The notes: generated from the letters alone by a model not told the origin. A stretch of 10,729 nucleotides of DNA from Rickettsia typhi (GCA_945902255.1 CAMDMO010000049.1:1-10729); one strand, 5' to 3'. Counted from the first letter of the stretch, positions 1-6,953 are shown. A program made the numbers and translations.

Positions 1-459
1 ATCATCTAATTTTACAGCAGAAATGCCGTCTAAAAATTTAATTTCTTCATAAGAATTGGGGCAAAAAAGCTCAATATTTTCCCTTTTTAAAATCTGATTT
101 CTAAGCGCATTATGAATATAATAACTTTCAATAATTCGTCCAAAATTACCATTCGCCTCATCAACTTCAAGCCCAATAAAATCAAGGATAAATGGCGATT
201 TATGGTCAGTTATTTTTATATCAGAAATAATGCCAGAATATTTTTCTACTTCATGAAAAATTCCAATTTCTTTAAATAATTCTATAGATGATGACGATAT
301 GGCGTAAGCTCTGCCATCATGTTTGCGATCTTGATTTAAGATGTCTTGCTTTTCAATGATTGCAATTTTTAAGTCGCTAGCAATATCCGCCAAAGCAAGT
401 GCCGCGGTCATTCCAGCAAAAGATCCGCCAATTATCGTGATGTCAAAATTTGCACTCAT
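1..459 (-). CDS. UbiH/COQ6-family FAD-dependent monooxygenase, N-terminal part (3' end beyond window)
   Basis: The first 153 residues are visible and the gene continues past the left edge. The protein opens with a Rossmann FAD-binding fold: a beta strand, then GGSFAG (residues 11-16, a GxGxxG variant) and an acidic residue at the end of strand two (E36). The DGRAYAIS stretch (48-55) and GRIIESYYIHNALRNQ (107-122) match conserved blocks of the UbiH/UbiF/VisC/COQ6 family. These enzymes hydroxylate the aromatic ring of ubiquinone precursors using FAD, NAD(P)H and O2 at the inner membrane. The substrate-binding half is not visible, so the ring position modified, and hence the symbol, cannot be decided. 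The ATG at 459 is the only sensible start, because an in-frame TAA lies two codons upstream. No clear Shine-Dalgarno precedes it. The gene lies downstream of fumC on the same strand but is separated from it by a terminator-like hairpin and a repeat, so it may have its own promoter. Confidence 0.85.
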   Translation of the reverse strand, partial: MSANFDITIIGGSFAGMTAALALADIASDLKIAIIEKQDILNQDRKHDGRAYAISSSSIELFKEIGIFHEVEKYSGIISDIKITDHKSPFILDFIGLEVDEANGNFGRIIESYYIHNALRNQILKRENIELFCPNSYEEIKFLDGISAVKLDD

Positions 460-471
460 AGCTTAAAAGTT

Positions 472-488
472 AAAAAGGGTCTGACCGG
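472..488. repeat. Degenerate single copy of the GGGGTCTGACCCC palindrome
   Basis: The stretch contains AGGGTCTGACCGG, which shares the GGGTCTGACC core with the two perfect palindromes between tpiA and fumC (2305-2350). One arm has decayed. It lies just upstream of the UbiH-family start codon, as the perfect copies lie just upstream of the fumC start. Confidence 0.6.
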
Positions 489-506
489 AGTTGTTGCATG
501 GCTAAG

Positions 507-528
507 AAAAAAACTCAAGAGCCTTGAG
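507..528 (-). terminator. Intrinsic terminator downstream of fumC
   Basis: Read on the minus strand, CTCAAG-GCT-CTTGAG forms a perfect 6-bp hairpin (514-528) followed directly by seven T residues (507-513). An A-rich stretch before the stem could pair with the T tract and lengthen it. It would end transcripts coming from fumC before the UbiH-family gene, although it is about 210 nt past the fumC stop and beyond the large repeat. Confidence 0.6.
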
Positions 529-533
529 GTCTT

Positions 534-721
534 TTCTTAATAGATTTTTCTTCTTGGTGTCATCCCCGCTTAGGCAGGGATCCACGCAGCATCTGACGAA
601 TGTTAAGAATTATTTTTTATTTATTTAGTTTATAAACAACTAATAAAATAATACTGCGTTTTACCACCGCTGGATCCCCGCCTACGCGGGGATGACACCG
701 AAAAAATGGTCAATTATTAAG
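534..721. mobile_element. MITE-like / paired REP-like palindromic element, about 144-188 bp
   Basis: The fumC to UbiH-family gap (460-735, no gene seen) is largely filled by one imperfect palindrome. Its core ends are perfect 14-bp inverted repeats, GGTGTCATCCCCGC at 556-569 and its complement at 686-699. Each arm also carries its own small hairpin: ATCCCCGC-ctac-GCGGGGAT at 674-693 (perfect) and 562-581 (one mismatch). The centre (about 618-651) is an AT-rich inverted repeat around TATAAAC. Outside the core the symmetry continues with interruptions to CTTAATA at about 536 and its complement ending at 721. It has no coding capacity. The layout fits a non-autonomous miniature transposable element, or two REP units in opposite orientation. 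I see no convincing target-site duplication, so mobility is inferred. Confidence 0.65.
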
Positions 722-735
722 TTGAATTGGTATAA

Positions 736-2289
736 TTAGCCAATCATTTTTTTAGGATCAACCCACTCGTCAAATTGCTCTGAGGTAACTAGTCCCGAAG
801 CAAGCGCTGACGCCTTTAGCGTCGTTCCTTCTTTATGAGCTTTTTTAGCAATTTTTGCCGCATTATCATAACCAATATATGGATTTAGAGCGGTTACAAG
901 CATAAGAGATTGTTCCAATAATTCCGCAATACGCTTATGATTTGCTTCAATTCCAACCAAGCATTGATCAATAAAACTATTAATTCCGTCAGCTAAAAGA
1001 TTAATCGATTCAATAACATTTCTAATAATCATCGGACGAAAAACATTTAATTCAAAATGTCCATTTGAGCCGCCAACGGTAACTGCTAAATGATTTCCCA
1101 TAACTTGGCAAGCAATCATTGTAAGTGCTTCACATTGAGTTGGATTAACTTTACCGGGCATGATTGAGGAACCAGGTTCATTTTCAGGCAAGCTAATTTC
1201 ACCAAGACCAGAGCGCGGCCCTGAGGCTAAGAAACGAATGTCATTGGCAATTTTCATTACTGAGGTCGCTAGCGAATTTAATGAGCCAGAAAAATTTACT
1301 AATTCGTCATTACAAGAAAGGGCAAAAAATTTATTTTTATTAGTATAAAAACTATTTCCATGCTCCAATCCTAATTTAAATAAATTAGAATCTTTAACCT
1401 TCCAAAACCCATCAGATAAGGTTGTGCGACCCAAATCTAAATTTAAAAGATTTTCATAAATTTTTTTAAAACCAGAAACTTCTGTGATTTTTTCAGCAAA
1501 TTTTTTAGCAAATTCTGGATGACAATTTAGTCCGGTTCCAACTGCCGTGCCTCCCTGAGCCAATGCTACTACATAAGAAATTGATTGAGAAATGAACACT
1601 GACGCCGATTGCACCTGCACTTTATAAGCTGAAAATTCTTGCCCCAAAGTTACGGGAGTTGCATCTTGTGTATGGGTTCTTCCAATTTTTACAATATTTA
1701 AAAATTCTTTTTCTTTTTTACCCAACTCATTAGCAAATTTAACTAAAGTTGGCAGAAGCTTTTCGTAAGTTAATAAAACAGTGGCAACGTGCATTGCCGT
1801 AGGAAAGGTATCGTTTGAACTTTGCCCCAAATTAACATGATCATTGGGGTGAACCGGTGACTTTCCACCCTTCACGCCATTAACTTTTTCGTTTGCCACA
1901 CTAGCAATTACTTCATTAACATTCATGTTAGTTTGAGTGCCAGAGCCAGTTTGCCAAACAACTAGTGGAAAATGATTTTGGTAAAACCAATCAAATTTTG
2001 CTAAAATAATATCAACCGCATCAACAATTTTATCCGCCAATTCAGGAGAGAATTTTTTAAATTCATCTGATTTTGGATCCGCCTTCATTAACTCTTTATT
2101 TGCAAGCGCCGCAGCTTTCTTAACCAGCAACATTGCGTGAATTACTTCCTTTGGCATTCTATGCCCCGGATTATCATTTTGAATTGGAAAATTTTGCACA
2201 GATCTTTGCGTTTGCGCTGCATAATAAGCATCTGCCGGCACTTTAATTTCACCAAAAGAATCAGTTTCAATACGAAAATTTTTTGTCAT
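736..2289 (-). CDS. fumC: Class II fumarate hydratase (fumarase C)
   Basis: FumC reversibly hydrates fumarate to L-malate in the TCA cycle; the class II enzyme is an iron-independent cytosolic homotetramer. Family landmarks appear in order: TGSGTQTNMN (114-123), SSND (157-160), GRTHTQDATP with the catalytic-site His206, GGTAVGTGLN (246-255), and the fumarase/aspartase signature GSSIMPGKVNP (373-383) with Ser374/Ser375, Lys380 and Asn382. The C-terminal GYDNAAKIAKKAHKEG block is also present. At 517 residues it is about 50 longer than the E. coli enzyme. Most of the excess is an extra stretch of about 38 residues near 275-313, listed separately. The start is the ATG at 2289; the upstream sequence is A/T-rich and has no Shine-Dalgarno. 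It lies downstream of tpiA on the same strand, separated by two tandem palindromes that may attenuate read-through. Confidence 0.97.
   Translation of the reverse strand: MTKNFRIETDSFGEIKVPADAYYAAQTQRSVQNFPIQNDNPGHRMPKEVIHAMLLVKKAAALANKELMKADPKSDEFKKFSPELADKIVDAVDIILAKFDWFYQNHFPLVVWQTGSGTQTNMNVNEVIASVANEKVNGVKGGKSPVHPNDHVNLGQSSNDTFPTAMHVATVLLTYEKLLPTLVKFANELGKKEKEFLNIVKIGRTHTQDATPVTLGQEFSAYKVQVQSASVFISQSISYVVALAQGGTAVGTGLNCHPEFAKKFAEKITEVSGFKKIYENLLNLDLGRTTLSDGFWKVKDSNLFKLGLEHGNSFYTNKNKFFALSCNDELVNFSGSLNSLATSVMKIANDIRFLASGPRSGLGEISLPENEPGSSIMPGKVNPTQCEALTMIACQVMGNHLAVTVGGSNGHFELNVFRPMIIRNVIESINLLADGINSFIDQCLVGIEANHKRIAELLEQSLMLVTALNPYIGYDNAAKIAKKAHKEGTTLKASALASGLVTSEQFDEWVDPKKMIG
1351..1467 (-). 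other. In-frame insertion of about 38 codons within fumC
   Basis: Compared from memory with E. coli FumC, the block after FAEKITEVSGFK should pass almost directly to the conserved NKFxAL segment. Here residues of roughly 275-313 (KIYENLL...HGNS) intervene without breaking the frame. The DNA contains an inverted pair AACCTT/AAGGTT around a 16-nt loop, flanked by AT-rich sequence of weak inverted symmetry. This could be a decayed palindromic element, but AT-rich DNA gives such symmetry by chance. The boundaries are approximate. Confidence 0.5.
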
Positions 2290-2304
2290 AATTTTTTTAA
2301 AATA

Positions 2305-2350
2305 AAAAGGGGTCTGACCCCTTTTGGTTAAAAGGGGTCTGACCCCTTTT
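2305..2350. repeat. Two tandem GGGGTCTGACCCC palindromes between tpiA and fumC
   Basis: There are two identical 21-nt units at 2305-2325 and 2330-2350, separated by GGTT. Each is a perfect palindrome of 10-bp arms (AAAAGGGGTC and its complement) around a single central T. On the minus strand each stem ends in TTTT, and the fumC-proximal copy is followed by TTTTTATTTT, so either could act as an intrinsic terminator or mRNA-stabilising hairpin after tpiA. Similar short GGGGTC...GACCCC palindromes are known as REP-type repeats in other bacteria, sometimes associated with RAYT-type transposases; no such gene is in this window. A degenerate third copy is at 472-488. Confidence 0.8.
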
Positions 2351-2355
2351 GATTT

Positions 2356-3201
2356 TTATTTACTTAAGCAAATTTTTAAAAATTCCTTAGCGTCAAGACT
2401 TGCTTTGCCAACCAGCAATCCATCTATATTTGAAACCGCTAAAATTTCTTTTGAATTTTCAGCACTAACTGAACCGCCATAAAGAATGAAAAATTCACTC
2501 GCAACATTATTTAACTTTTCATTAAAAACTTTTTTGATGAATTTTGCAACTTCTGCAATTTGAGCCGCTGTTGGCGTAACTCCTGTTCCTATTGACCAAA
2601 CTGGCTCGTAAGCAATGATTAATTTTTTAAACTTCACATCTTGCGGAACAGATTTCATGATTTGCTGATAGATAAATTCCAAATGCTTTCCTTGAGCGCG
2701 AATTTCCTCGCTTTCTCCAACGCAAATAATTGGACTAATATCTTCCGCCAAAGCAGCGCGAATTTTTTTATTAACAATCTCGCTAGTTTCAAAATGATTA
2801 TTTCTGCGCTCTGAATGTCCTAGAATTACATATTGGCAACCAACTTTTTTTAACATTGCCGCACTAATATCGCCGGTAAAAGAGCCGCTTTTTTCATGAT
2901 GACAATCTTGGCCCCCTAGAATAATTAGGCGCTGACTTAAAACAATTTTAGTTAATTCTTCATCAGAAAATTCAGCAATATTTTTATTTTCTTTAGCAAC
3001 CGCATCTTCTAAATTTTTAAAACCATCTTCCATCAATTGTCCGTCAATATAATCCATTATAAATAATGGAGGACATAAAATTATTTTTTTATCACTAAAA
3101 TCATTATCTTGATTTAAAAAATCTTCCATAAAACTATCAAGCCACAAATCAGCTTCTTCAAAAGCATGATTCATTTTCCAATTCGCTACAATGATTTTCA
3201 T
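2356..3201 (-). CDS. tpiA: Triose-phosphate isomerase
   Basis: TpiA interconverts dihydroxyacetone phosphate and glyceraldehyde 3-phosphate in glycolysis and gluconeogenesis, as a cytosolic (beta/alpha)8 barrel dimer. Catalytic and phosphate-binding landmarks are intact: ANWKMN (6-11) with Lys9, GHSERR (128-133) with the electrophile His129, AYEPVWSIGTG (197-207) with the catalytic base Glu199 and the flexible loop 6, YGGSVSAEN (241-249), and DGLLVGKASL near the C-terminus. At 281 residues it is about 30 longer than usual, owing to an extra helical-looking stretch at about 56-88. The ATG at 3201 is 2 nt from the rnd stop codon, so the two genes are very probably co-transcribed. No Shine-Dalgarno is visible, which favours translational coupling to rnd. 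Retention of tpiA indicates at least partial triose-phosphate metabolism. Confidence 0.97.
   Translation of the reverse strand: MKIIVANWKMNHAFEEADLWLDSFMEDFLNQDNDFSDKKIILCPPLFIMDYIDGQLMEDGFKNLEDAVAKENKNIAEFSDEELTKIVLSQRLIILGGQDCHHEKSGSFTGDISAAMLKKVGCQYVILGHSERRNNHFETSEIVNKKIRAALAEDISPIICVGESEEIRAQGKHLEFIYQQIMKSVPQDVKFKKLIIAYEPVWSIGTGVTPTAAQIAEVAKFIKKVFNEKLNNVASEFFILYGGSVSAENSKEILAVSNIDGLLVGKASLDAKEFLKICLSK
2938..3036 (-). other. Extra segment of about 32 residues in TpiA
   Basis: In E. coli TpiA about 20 residues separate the CxPP-type motif from LGAQN. Here about 50 do (PPLF... to ILGGQDCH), with the excess at about residues 56-88. The extra sequence is charged and probably helical (EDAVAKENKNIAEFSDEEL). 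It falls on the side of the barrel before strand 3 and leaves all catalytic motifs intact. No DNA palindrome is evident, so a lineage-specific surface insertion is more likely than a recent repeat. Confidence 0.45.
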
Positions 3202-3203
3202 AT

Positions 3204-4271
3204 TTAATATATTATTTGTTTTAACTGTTCACCAAACAAGTCTTTGCGCCATCCAAAGAGCAATTTATCAAAATAATCTTGATGACAAATTATCATTCTT
3301 AAGTCGTCACTTTTAATCAAAAACTGTTCTTTAAAATTTTCTTTTTCTGCAATATTATTAATTAATTTCTTTGCTTCTTGATAACAACCTTTTTGTTTTT
3401 CATTCATAAAAAAACTTTTTTCTTTTTCATAAAGAATATCGTCGCTAGATAATATTTTATCTATTTCTTCTAAGATTTTTTCATTCAAATTTAGGTCGCA
3501 AATTTTAGTTACGGCAATCTTTTCAATCTCTTCATTTGTAATTAAATGCCTTCTTGGAACATTAATTTTTTTTGCCCAACTATCTCGCAAAATTGCTAAA
3601 TTTTTAATATGAGTAATTTCTATTTCACTTTTATGTTTAAAGTTAAAATCTTTATAAAGAGTTTCGTCTTTAATAAATAAGGTTTTTTTAATAAAATTAT
3701 CCATCTCTTCTTCATACCAACTTAAGCGCTGTTTTTCATCTAATATTTTAAAAAAAACTTGGTGAAGTTCTTCTAAAAACTCCACATCAAGTAAAGCATA
3801 TTCTATTTGCTTTTCGTGAAGCGGCCTTCTTTGCCAATCGCTATTTTGCTGCCCTTTATCTAATTTTTTAGCAAAAATATTTTCAACCAAATTTGAATAG
3901 CCAACATTAAATCCAAAGCCACAAAAATTCGCCATAATTTGCGTATCAGAAATTTGATTTGGCAGTAAGTTTGATTGTTGATGAAAAATTTGTAAATCTT
4001 GCGCCGAAGAATGTAGAATTTTAACGATTTTGGAATCGGCGATCGCGGTAAAAAAATCTGATAAATCTAGATTGGAAAGACAGTCAATTATGAATGATTT
4101 TTTGCTTTTTTCAGAATTTTTAACCGCAACTTGAACTAAAGACAAAACAGGATAATAAGTGCTGCGACGAGTAAACTCGGTATCAAGAGCAACTATTTTT
4201 TCTTTTTTAATTAAAGAAATAACCGCATCAAGCTCTGATTTTTTAGTAACATAAATATGACCTTGCTGCAT
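3204..4271 (-). CDS. rnd: Ribonuclease D (DEDDy 3'-5' exoribonuclease)
   Basis: RNase D trims 3' ends of tRNA precursors and other small RNAs in the cytoplasm, using two metal ions. All three exonuclease motifs are present: Exo I ALDTEF (Asp30, Glu32), Exo II KILHSSAQDL (Asp92), and Exo III YALLD, where Tyr158 and Asp162 mark the DEDDy subclass. The region from about 210 to 290, containing NVPRRHLITNEEIEKIA, fits the HRDC domain that aids RNA binding. The C-terminal GWRKDLFGEQL resembles alphaproteobacterial homologues. The length of 355 residues is close to the 375 of E. coli. The ATG directly abuts the TAA of the upstream 844-residue gene with no intervening base (TAA-ATG), implying translational coupling. 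A GGGTG 7 nt upstream of the ATG could serve as a weak Shine-Dalgarno. tpiA follows after 2 nt. Confidence 0.93.
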   Translation of the reverse strand: MQQGHIYVTKKSELDAVISLIKKEKIVALDTEFTRRSTYYPVLSLVQVAVKNSEKSKKSFIIDCLSNLDLSDFFTAIADSKIVKILHSSAQDLQIFHQQSNLLPNQISDTQIMANFCGFGFNVGYSNLVENIFAKKLDKGQQNSDWQRRPLHEKQIEYALLDVEFLEELHQVFFKILDEKQRLSWYEEEMDNFIKKTLFIKDETLYKDFNFKHKSEIEITHIKNLAILRDSWAKKINVPRRHLITNEEIEKIAVTKICDLNLNEKILEEIDKILSSDDILYEKEKSFFMNEKQKGCYQEAKKLINNIAEKENFKEQFLIKSDDLRMIICHQDYFDKLLFGWRKDLFGEQLKQIIY

Positions 4272-6806
4272 TTATGCACCCACTGAAACAGCTCCGGCTC
4301 CACCAGCTAAACTGGGGCCACCTTTACCAAAAGATGTTAATGTTCTAGCGGGCTGTTGCTGATTTGGAGCTGGAGCGGAACTTGGAACATCTGCACTACT
4401 ATTGGGAGCCCCTCTTCCGGTACAACATTCATCTCGTAATTCTTTGGTTCTAGTTTCCATAATTTGTCTCTTTAAAAAATTAGCTTTTTCTCCGCGCTCT
4501 TTTTCAGACATATCTTTCACGCCGCTTATGTCAAAATGTTGGTTTTTTGCCATTTTAAAAATCATCTCTTGACCAACTATTTCTCTTCCTTTTTCTGACA
4601 AATCTTTTTTTTGCTCATCGTCGGTAACCTGATTAAATCTTTTTACCTGCAAATCTATTAGAGCATCATCACTCAAAGCTTCACCTTTGTGTTTTTGCTC
4701 TACTTCACGCCTAGCCGCATAAAAAATCGTCGCTTTTTCGTTTAAATCATTAAATAATTTATCATTTCCTTTGAGCATTTCAGCAACTTTGTAAGGATTT
4801 TTTATATCATTGGCAATTTCACGCAACTCTTTGCCATTGCCATTTTTAATTCCAGCAAAAATTTCTAATAATTTAGGATGTTTCGCCGCTTCAGCTATAA
4901 ACTCAGATAAATATACTTTCGGGAAACTTCCTTCATAAATTTTCATTTCCTCTTTAACAAAACCTTCAACATTTCTAAGCAATGCCGCATCTTGCTCTTT
5001 AGAAAATGAACCAAATCTTTCTTTTATTGAAGCTTTTTGAGATCTTACAAATTCTCTACTTTTGCTCCATTGCTCTCTTTCTCTGTCGGCATGAAAAAAT
5101 GAATAAAGTCCTAAAATAGCAATTGGTAAAATAGGCGATGATCCAAATGGCGCAAGGGTGTTCAAGGTTTCTTGCATAACAGTGCTTTGAATAACTGTAG
5201 TGAGTATATTATCAACGCCACTAATTCCAGGTATTTTAAAAACTCCCGCAATACCCTCATCCAAATGTATCAATTTTGCAAATTTAGCAAGTGGGCCAAA
5301 ATGCTCATTGGTAACAATTTTAGCAATTCCATCTCCAAAACTAGTGCTTCCATCAAAAATTGGGCCAAGTAAGTCGGAAATTATATCGATATAATTAAAT
5401 AAGCCAGCTCCTCCAATAAGAGCGCCAAAAGGAGTTGCTAGAGTTAAAACGAGCAATAGCACGCGATACTTATTGGTATTTGCCTCACTCATTTTAAGAT
5501 CTTTTGCCGCCGCTATCATCGCTTCACTACTACTACTATCTCTATCATTAAAAGCTTTGATATTGGATTCATGCTCCTTGTTATAGGCTTCTATTTTTCT
5601 TTTTATTAGATCTTGCATTGCTTCGAAGCTTTGTTGATCTAATAAATCACCACTTGAAGCCAATAGATTTTGAATTGATTCAAGAGTGTTTTTATAATTA
5701 GACGCCTTAGGATCCAACCTTCTAACCAAACCAGCAATAAGCCTATTTCTTTCTTCTAAAAGCTTTTTTACACGACTATCTTGCGCCGCATCTTTCAAAT
5801 CAGGATCATGCCAAAAACCAGCTCCAACACTCCTGCTTACATTGTTAAAAGCTTCAGCAAAGCTGGCGCCAAGATTTCCAAGGGTTCCCCTTTGAATTCC
5901 GCTTTGTTTTTTAACTATTCTTTTACGCTTTTTTAGAGATAAATCTTTGCCACTATTAATTAAAGTCTCAAGCCTAGCGTTATTGGCTTTAATTTTAGCT
6001 TCTAAATCAGCTGAAGCATTAGCAACATTTCGAAGCAACAAGTGATTGGGCATTCCACCCGTGTGCTTTAAAACTCTAGAGGTCTGTATTTCTTCTATTG
6101 TAATCTTGCTGCCACCCACAAGAGCATTGGAACGATCTCCTGGCACGCCGCCATAGCCATGCTTTTTCTCTTTCCATCTCTCTACTCTGGATAATTTTGG
6201 CTCGCGCAGCAACTGCTGATTAAATTGTTCAGCTAAAACACCAACATCAGATTTACCGGGCTCTGCTTCAAGCCTTCTTAGCTCTTTTGAATGAGAATCT
6301 AGATTTCTGCGACGCTGCATTAAATCTAATCGCTCTAATAGAACTTCTTGAGCGATTTTCATTTTATCCGTAAAATCTCTCGGGTGTTGTTTTACTAGGT
6401 TAATCAAACCTTTTTCTATAAAGGTAACATAGTCTTTTTCGCTGTAACCAAGCTCCCTCATCGCAACATCTCTTATCTTTCCACTCTTGCTATCTAGGCG
6501 ATCCCCTTCAAATTGAAGACCTCTTACTAAAGATGATTTTACAGCCTCATCAACAATTTGCTGAACTCTTAGATCTTCTTTTATTTGAGCTTGTTTTTTA
6601 GCTTCTTCTTCAGGAGATGGTGGATTAACCACGCCTGTCGATGCTGCTGAAGGTGGATTAACCGCACCCGAAGCCGCTCCTGAATTTGATGCTGCTTGCG
6701 CCTTTATTCTTGCCTCTTCTTGTTTTGCAGCCTCTTCCTGCGCAGTTTTATCTACTGGATTTGCAGCCTTTCCTCCACCTTTATTTAATATTGCAGCCTT
6801 ACTCAT
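4272..6806 (-). CDS. Unrecognised 844-residue protein with two hydrophobic segments
   Basis: I do not recognise a family. There is no N-terminal signal peptide. Residues 1-75 are Ala/Pro/Glu-rich, probably disordered, and contain a duplicated 11-residue unit with VNPPS. Residues about 75-440 are highly charged and probably helical, with coiled-coil-like stretches at about 145-200 and 262-300 and a basic patch LKKRKRIVKK (291-300). Two hydrophobic segments follow, at about 447-471 (YRVLLLVLTLATPFGALIGG) and 549-571 (ending PILPIAILGLYSFF), with a fairly hydrophobic linker. This suggests two membrane spans or a hairpin with both large ends on the same side. Residues 575-795 are again charged and helical and end in ECCTGRG. 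The tail is Ser/Pro/Gln and then Gly/Ala-rich. The start is the ATG at 6806, about 20-25 nt below a good promoter and without a Shine-Dalgarno. It heads the operon with rnd and tpiA. A membrane-associated structural or secreted protein is possible, but no function can be assigned. Confidence 0.85.
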   Translation of the reverse strand: MSKAAILNKGGGKAANPVDKTAQEEAAKQEEARIKAQAASNSGAASGAVNPPSAASTGVVNPPSPEEEAKKQAQIKEDLRVQQIVDEAVKSSLVRGLQFEGDRLDSKSGKIRDVAMRELGYSEKDYVTFIEKGLINLVKQHPRDFTDKMKIAQEVLLERLDLMQRRRNLDSHSKELRRLEAEPGKSDVGVLAEQFNQQLLREPKLSRVERWKEKKHGYGGVPGDRSNALVGGSKITIEEIQTSRVLKHTGGMPNHLLLRNVANASADLEAKIKANNARLETLINSGKDLSLKKRKRIVKKQSGIQRGTLGNLGASFAEAFNNVSRSVGAGFWHDPDLKDAAQDSRVKKLLEERNRLIAGLVRRLDPKASNYKNTLESIQNLLASSGDLLDQQSFEAMQDLIKRKIEAYNKEHESNIKAFNDRDSSSSEAMIAAAKDLKMSEANTNKYRVLLLVLTLATPFGALIGGAGLFNYIDIISDLLGPIFDGSTSFGDGIAKIVTNEHFGPLAKFAKLIHLDEGIAGVFKIPGISGVDNILTTVIQSTVMQETLNTLAPFGSSPILPIAILGLYSFFHADREREQWSKSREFVRSQKASIKERFGSFSKEQDAALLRNVEGFVKEEMKIYEGSFPKVYLSEFIAEAAKHPKLLEIFAGIKNGNGKELREIANDIKNPYKVAEMLKGNDKLFNDLNEKATIFYAARREVEQKHKGEALSDDALIDLQVKRFNQVTDDEQKKDLSEKGREIVGQEMIFKMAKNQHFDISGVKDMSEKERGEKANFLKRQIMETRTKELRDECCTGRGAPNSSADVPSSAPAPNQQQPARTLTSFGKGGPSLAGGAGAVSVGA

Positions 6807-6834
6807 AGCTTGAAAAAATGTTAATGATTCCCAT

Positions 6835-6863
6835 ATAATATCAACTTTTTGAGGTCATTGCAA
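6835..6863 (-). promoter_or_regulatory. Promoter of the 844-residue protein-rnd-tpiA operon
   Basis: On the minus strand, TTGCAA (6858-6863) and TATTAT (6835-6840) are separated by exactly 17 nt. They match 4/6 and 5/6 of the sigma-70 -35 and -10 consensus. Transcription would begin near 6828, giving a short leader of about 20 nt before the ATG at 6806. No other promoter of this quality was noticed upstream of the operon. Confidence 0.6.
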
Positions 6864-6880
6864 GATATTTTCTCACTTGC

Positions 6881-6908
6881 TTGACATTAACTAACCATAA
6901 AATAGATT
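6881..6908 (+). promoter_or_regulatory. Promoter of pal
   Basis: A perfect -35 hexamer TTGACA (6881-6886) is followed after 16 nt by TAGATT (6903-6908), 4/6 of the -10 consensus. It lies about 45 nt upstream of the pal start and faces away from the divergent promoter at 6835-6863 without overlapping it. The -10 is weak, so its exact position is uncertain. Confidence 0.5.
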
Positions 6909-6943
6909 TTGAAACAGTTGTTATTTTAAACCAAAAGAAATTT

Positions 6944-6949
6944 GAGGTG
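6944..6949 (+). promoter_or_regulatory. Ribosome binding site that fixes the pal start
   Basis: GAGGTG lies with its GAGG core 6 nt before the ATG at 6954. An in-frame TTG at 6942 is also open, but it would put the Shine-Dalgarno inside the gene and add MRCY ahead of a normal lipoprotein signal. The ATG is therefore preferred. Confidence 0.75.
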
Positions 6950-6953
6950 TTAT

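Noticed and set aside
460..735. tRNA or small structured RNA in the gap between fumC and the UbiH-family gene
   Set aside because: The structure is a long inverted repeat with terminal repeats; no cloverleaf, anticodon arm or T-loop sequence is visible.
1160..1348. Plus-strand open frame inside fumC, and similar short frames at 2137-2331, 5172-5394, 8237-8440, 8563-8757, 9170-9367 and 9708-9959
   Set aside because: Each lies antisense to a well-supported gene (2137-2331 also runs over the fumC start and into the repeat), has no recognisable protein motif, and is explained by the low stop-codon density opposite the real frame.
2305..2350. CRISPR-like repeat pair
   Set aside because: There are only two units, the 4-nt gap is far too short for a spacer, and the units are perfect palindromes placed at a gene junction.
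4272..6806. Assigning the 844-residue protein as a type IV secretion effector or division protein
   Set aside because: Only general features (charged helices, two hydrophobic segments, disordered ends) support it; no diagnostic motif is visible.
6942..6953. Possible TTG start for pal, four codons upstream of the ATG
   Set aside because: It would place the GAGG Shine-Dalgarno inside the gene, has no ribosome site of its own, and adds MRCY before a normal lipoprotein signal peptide.
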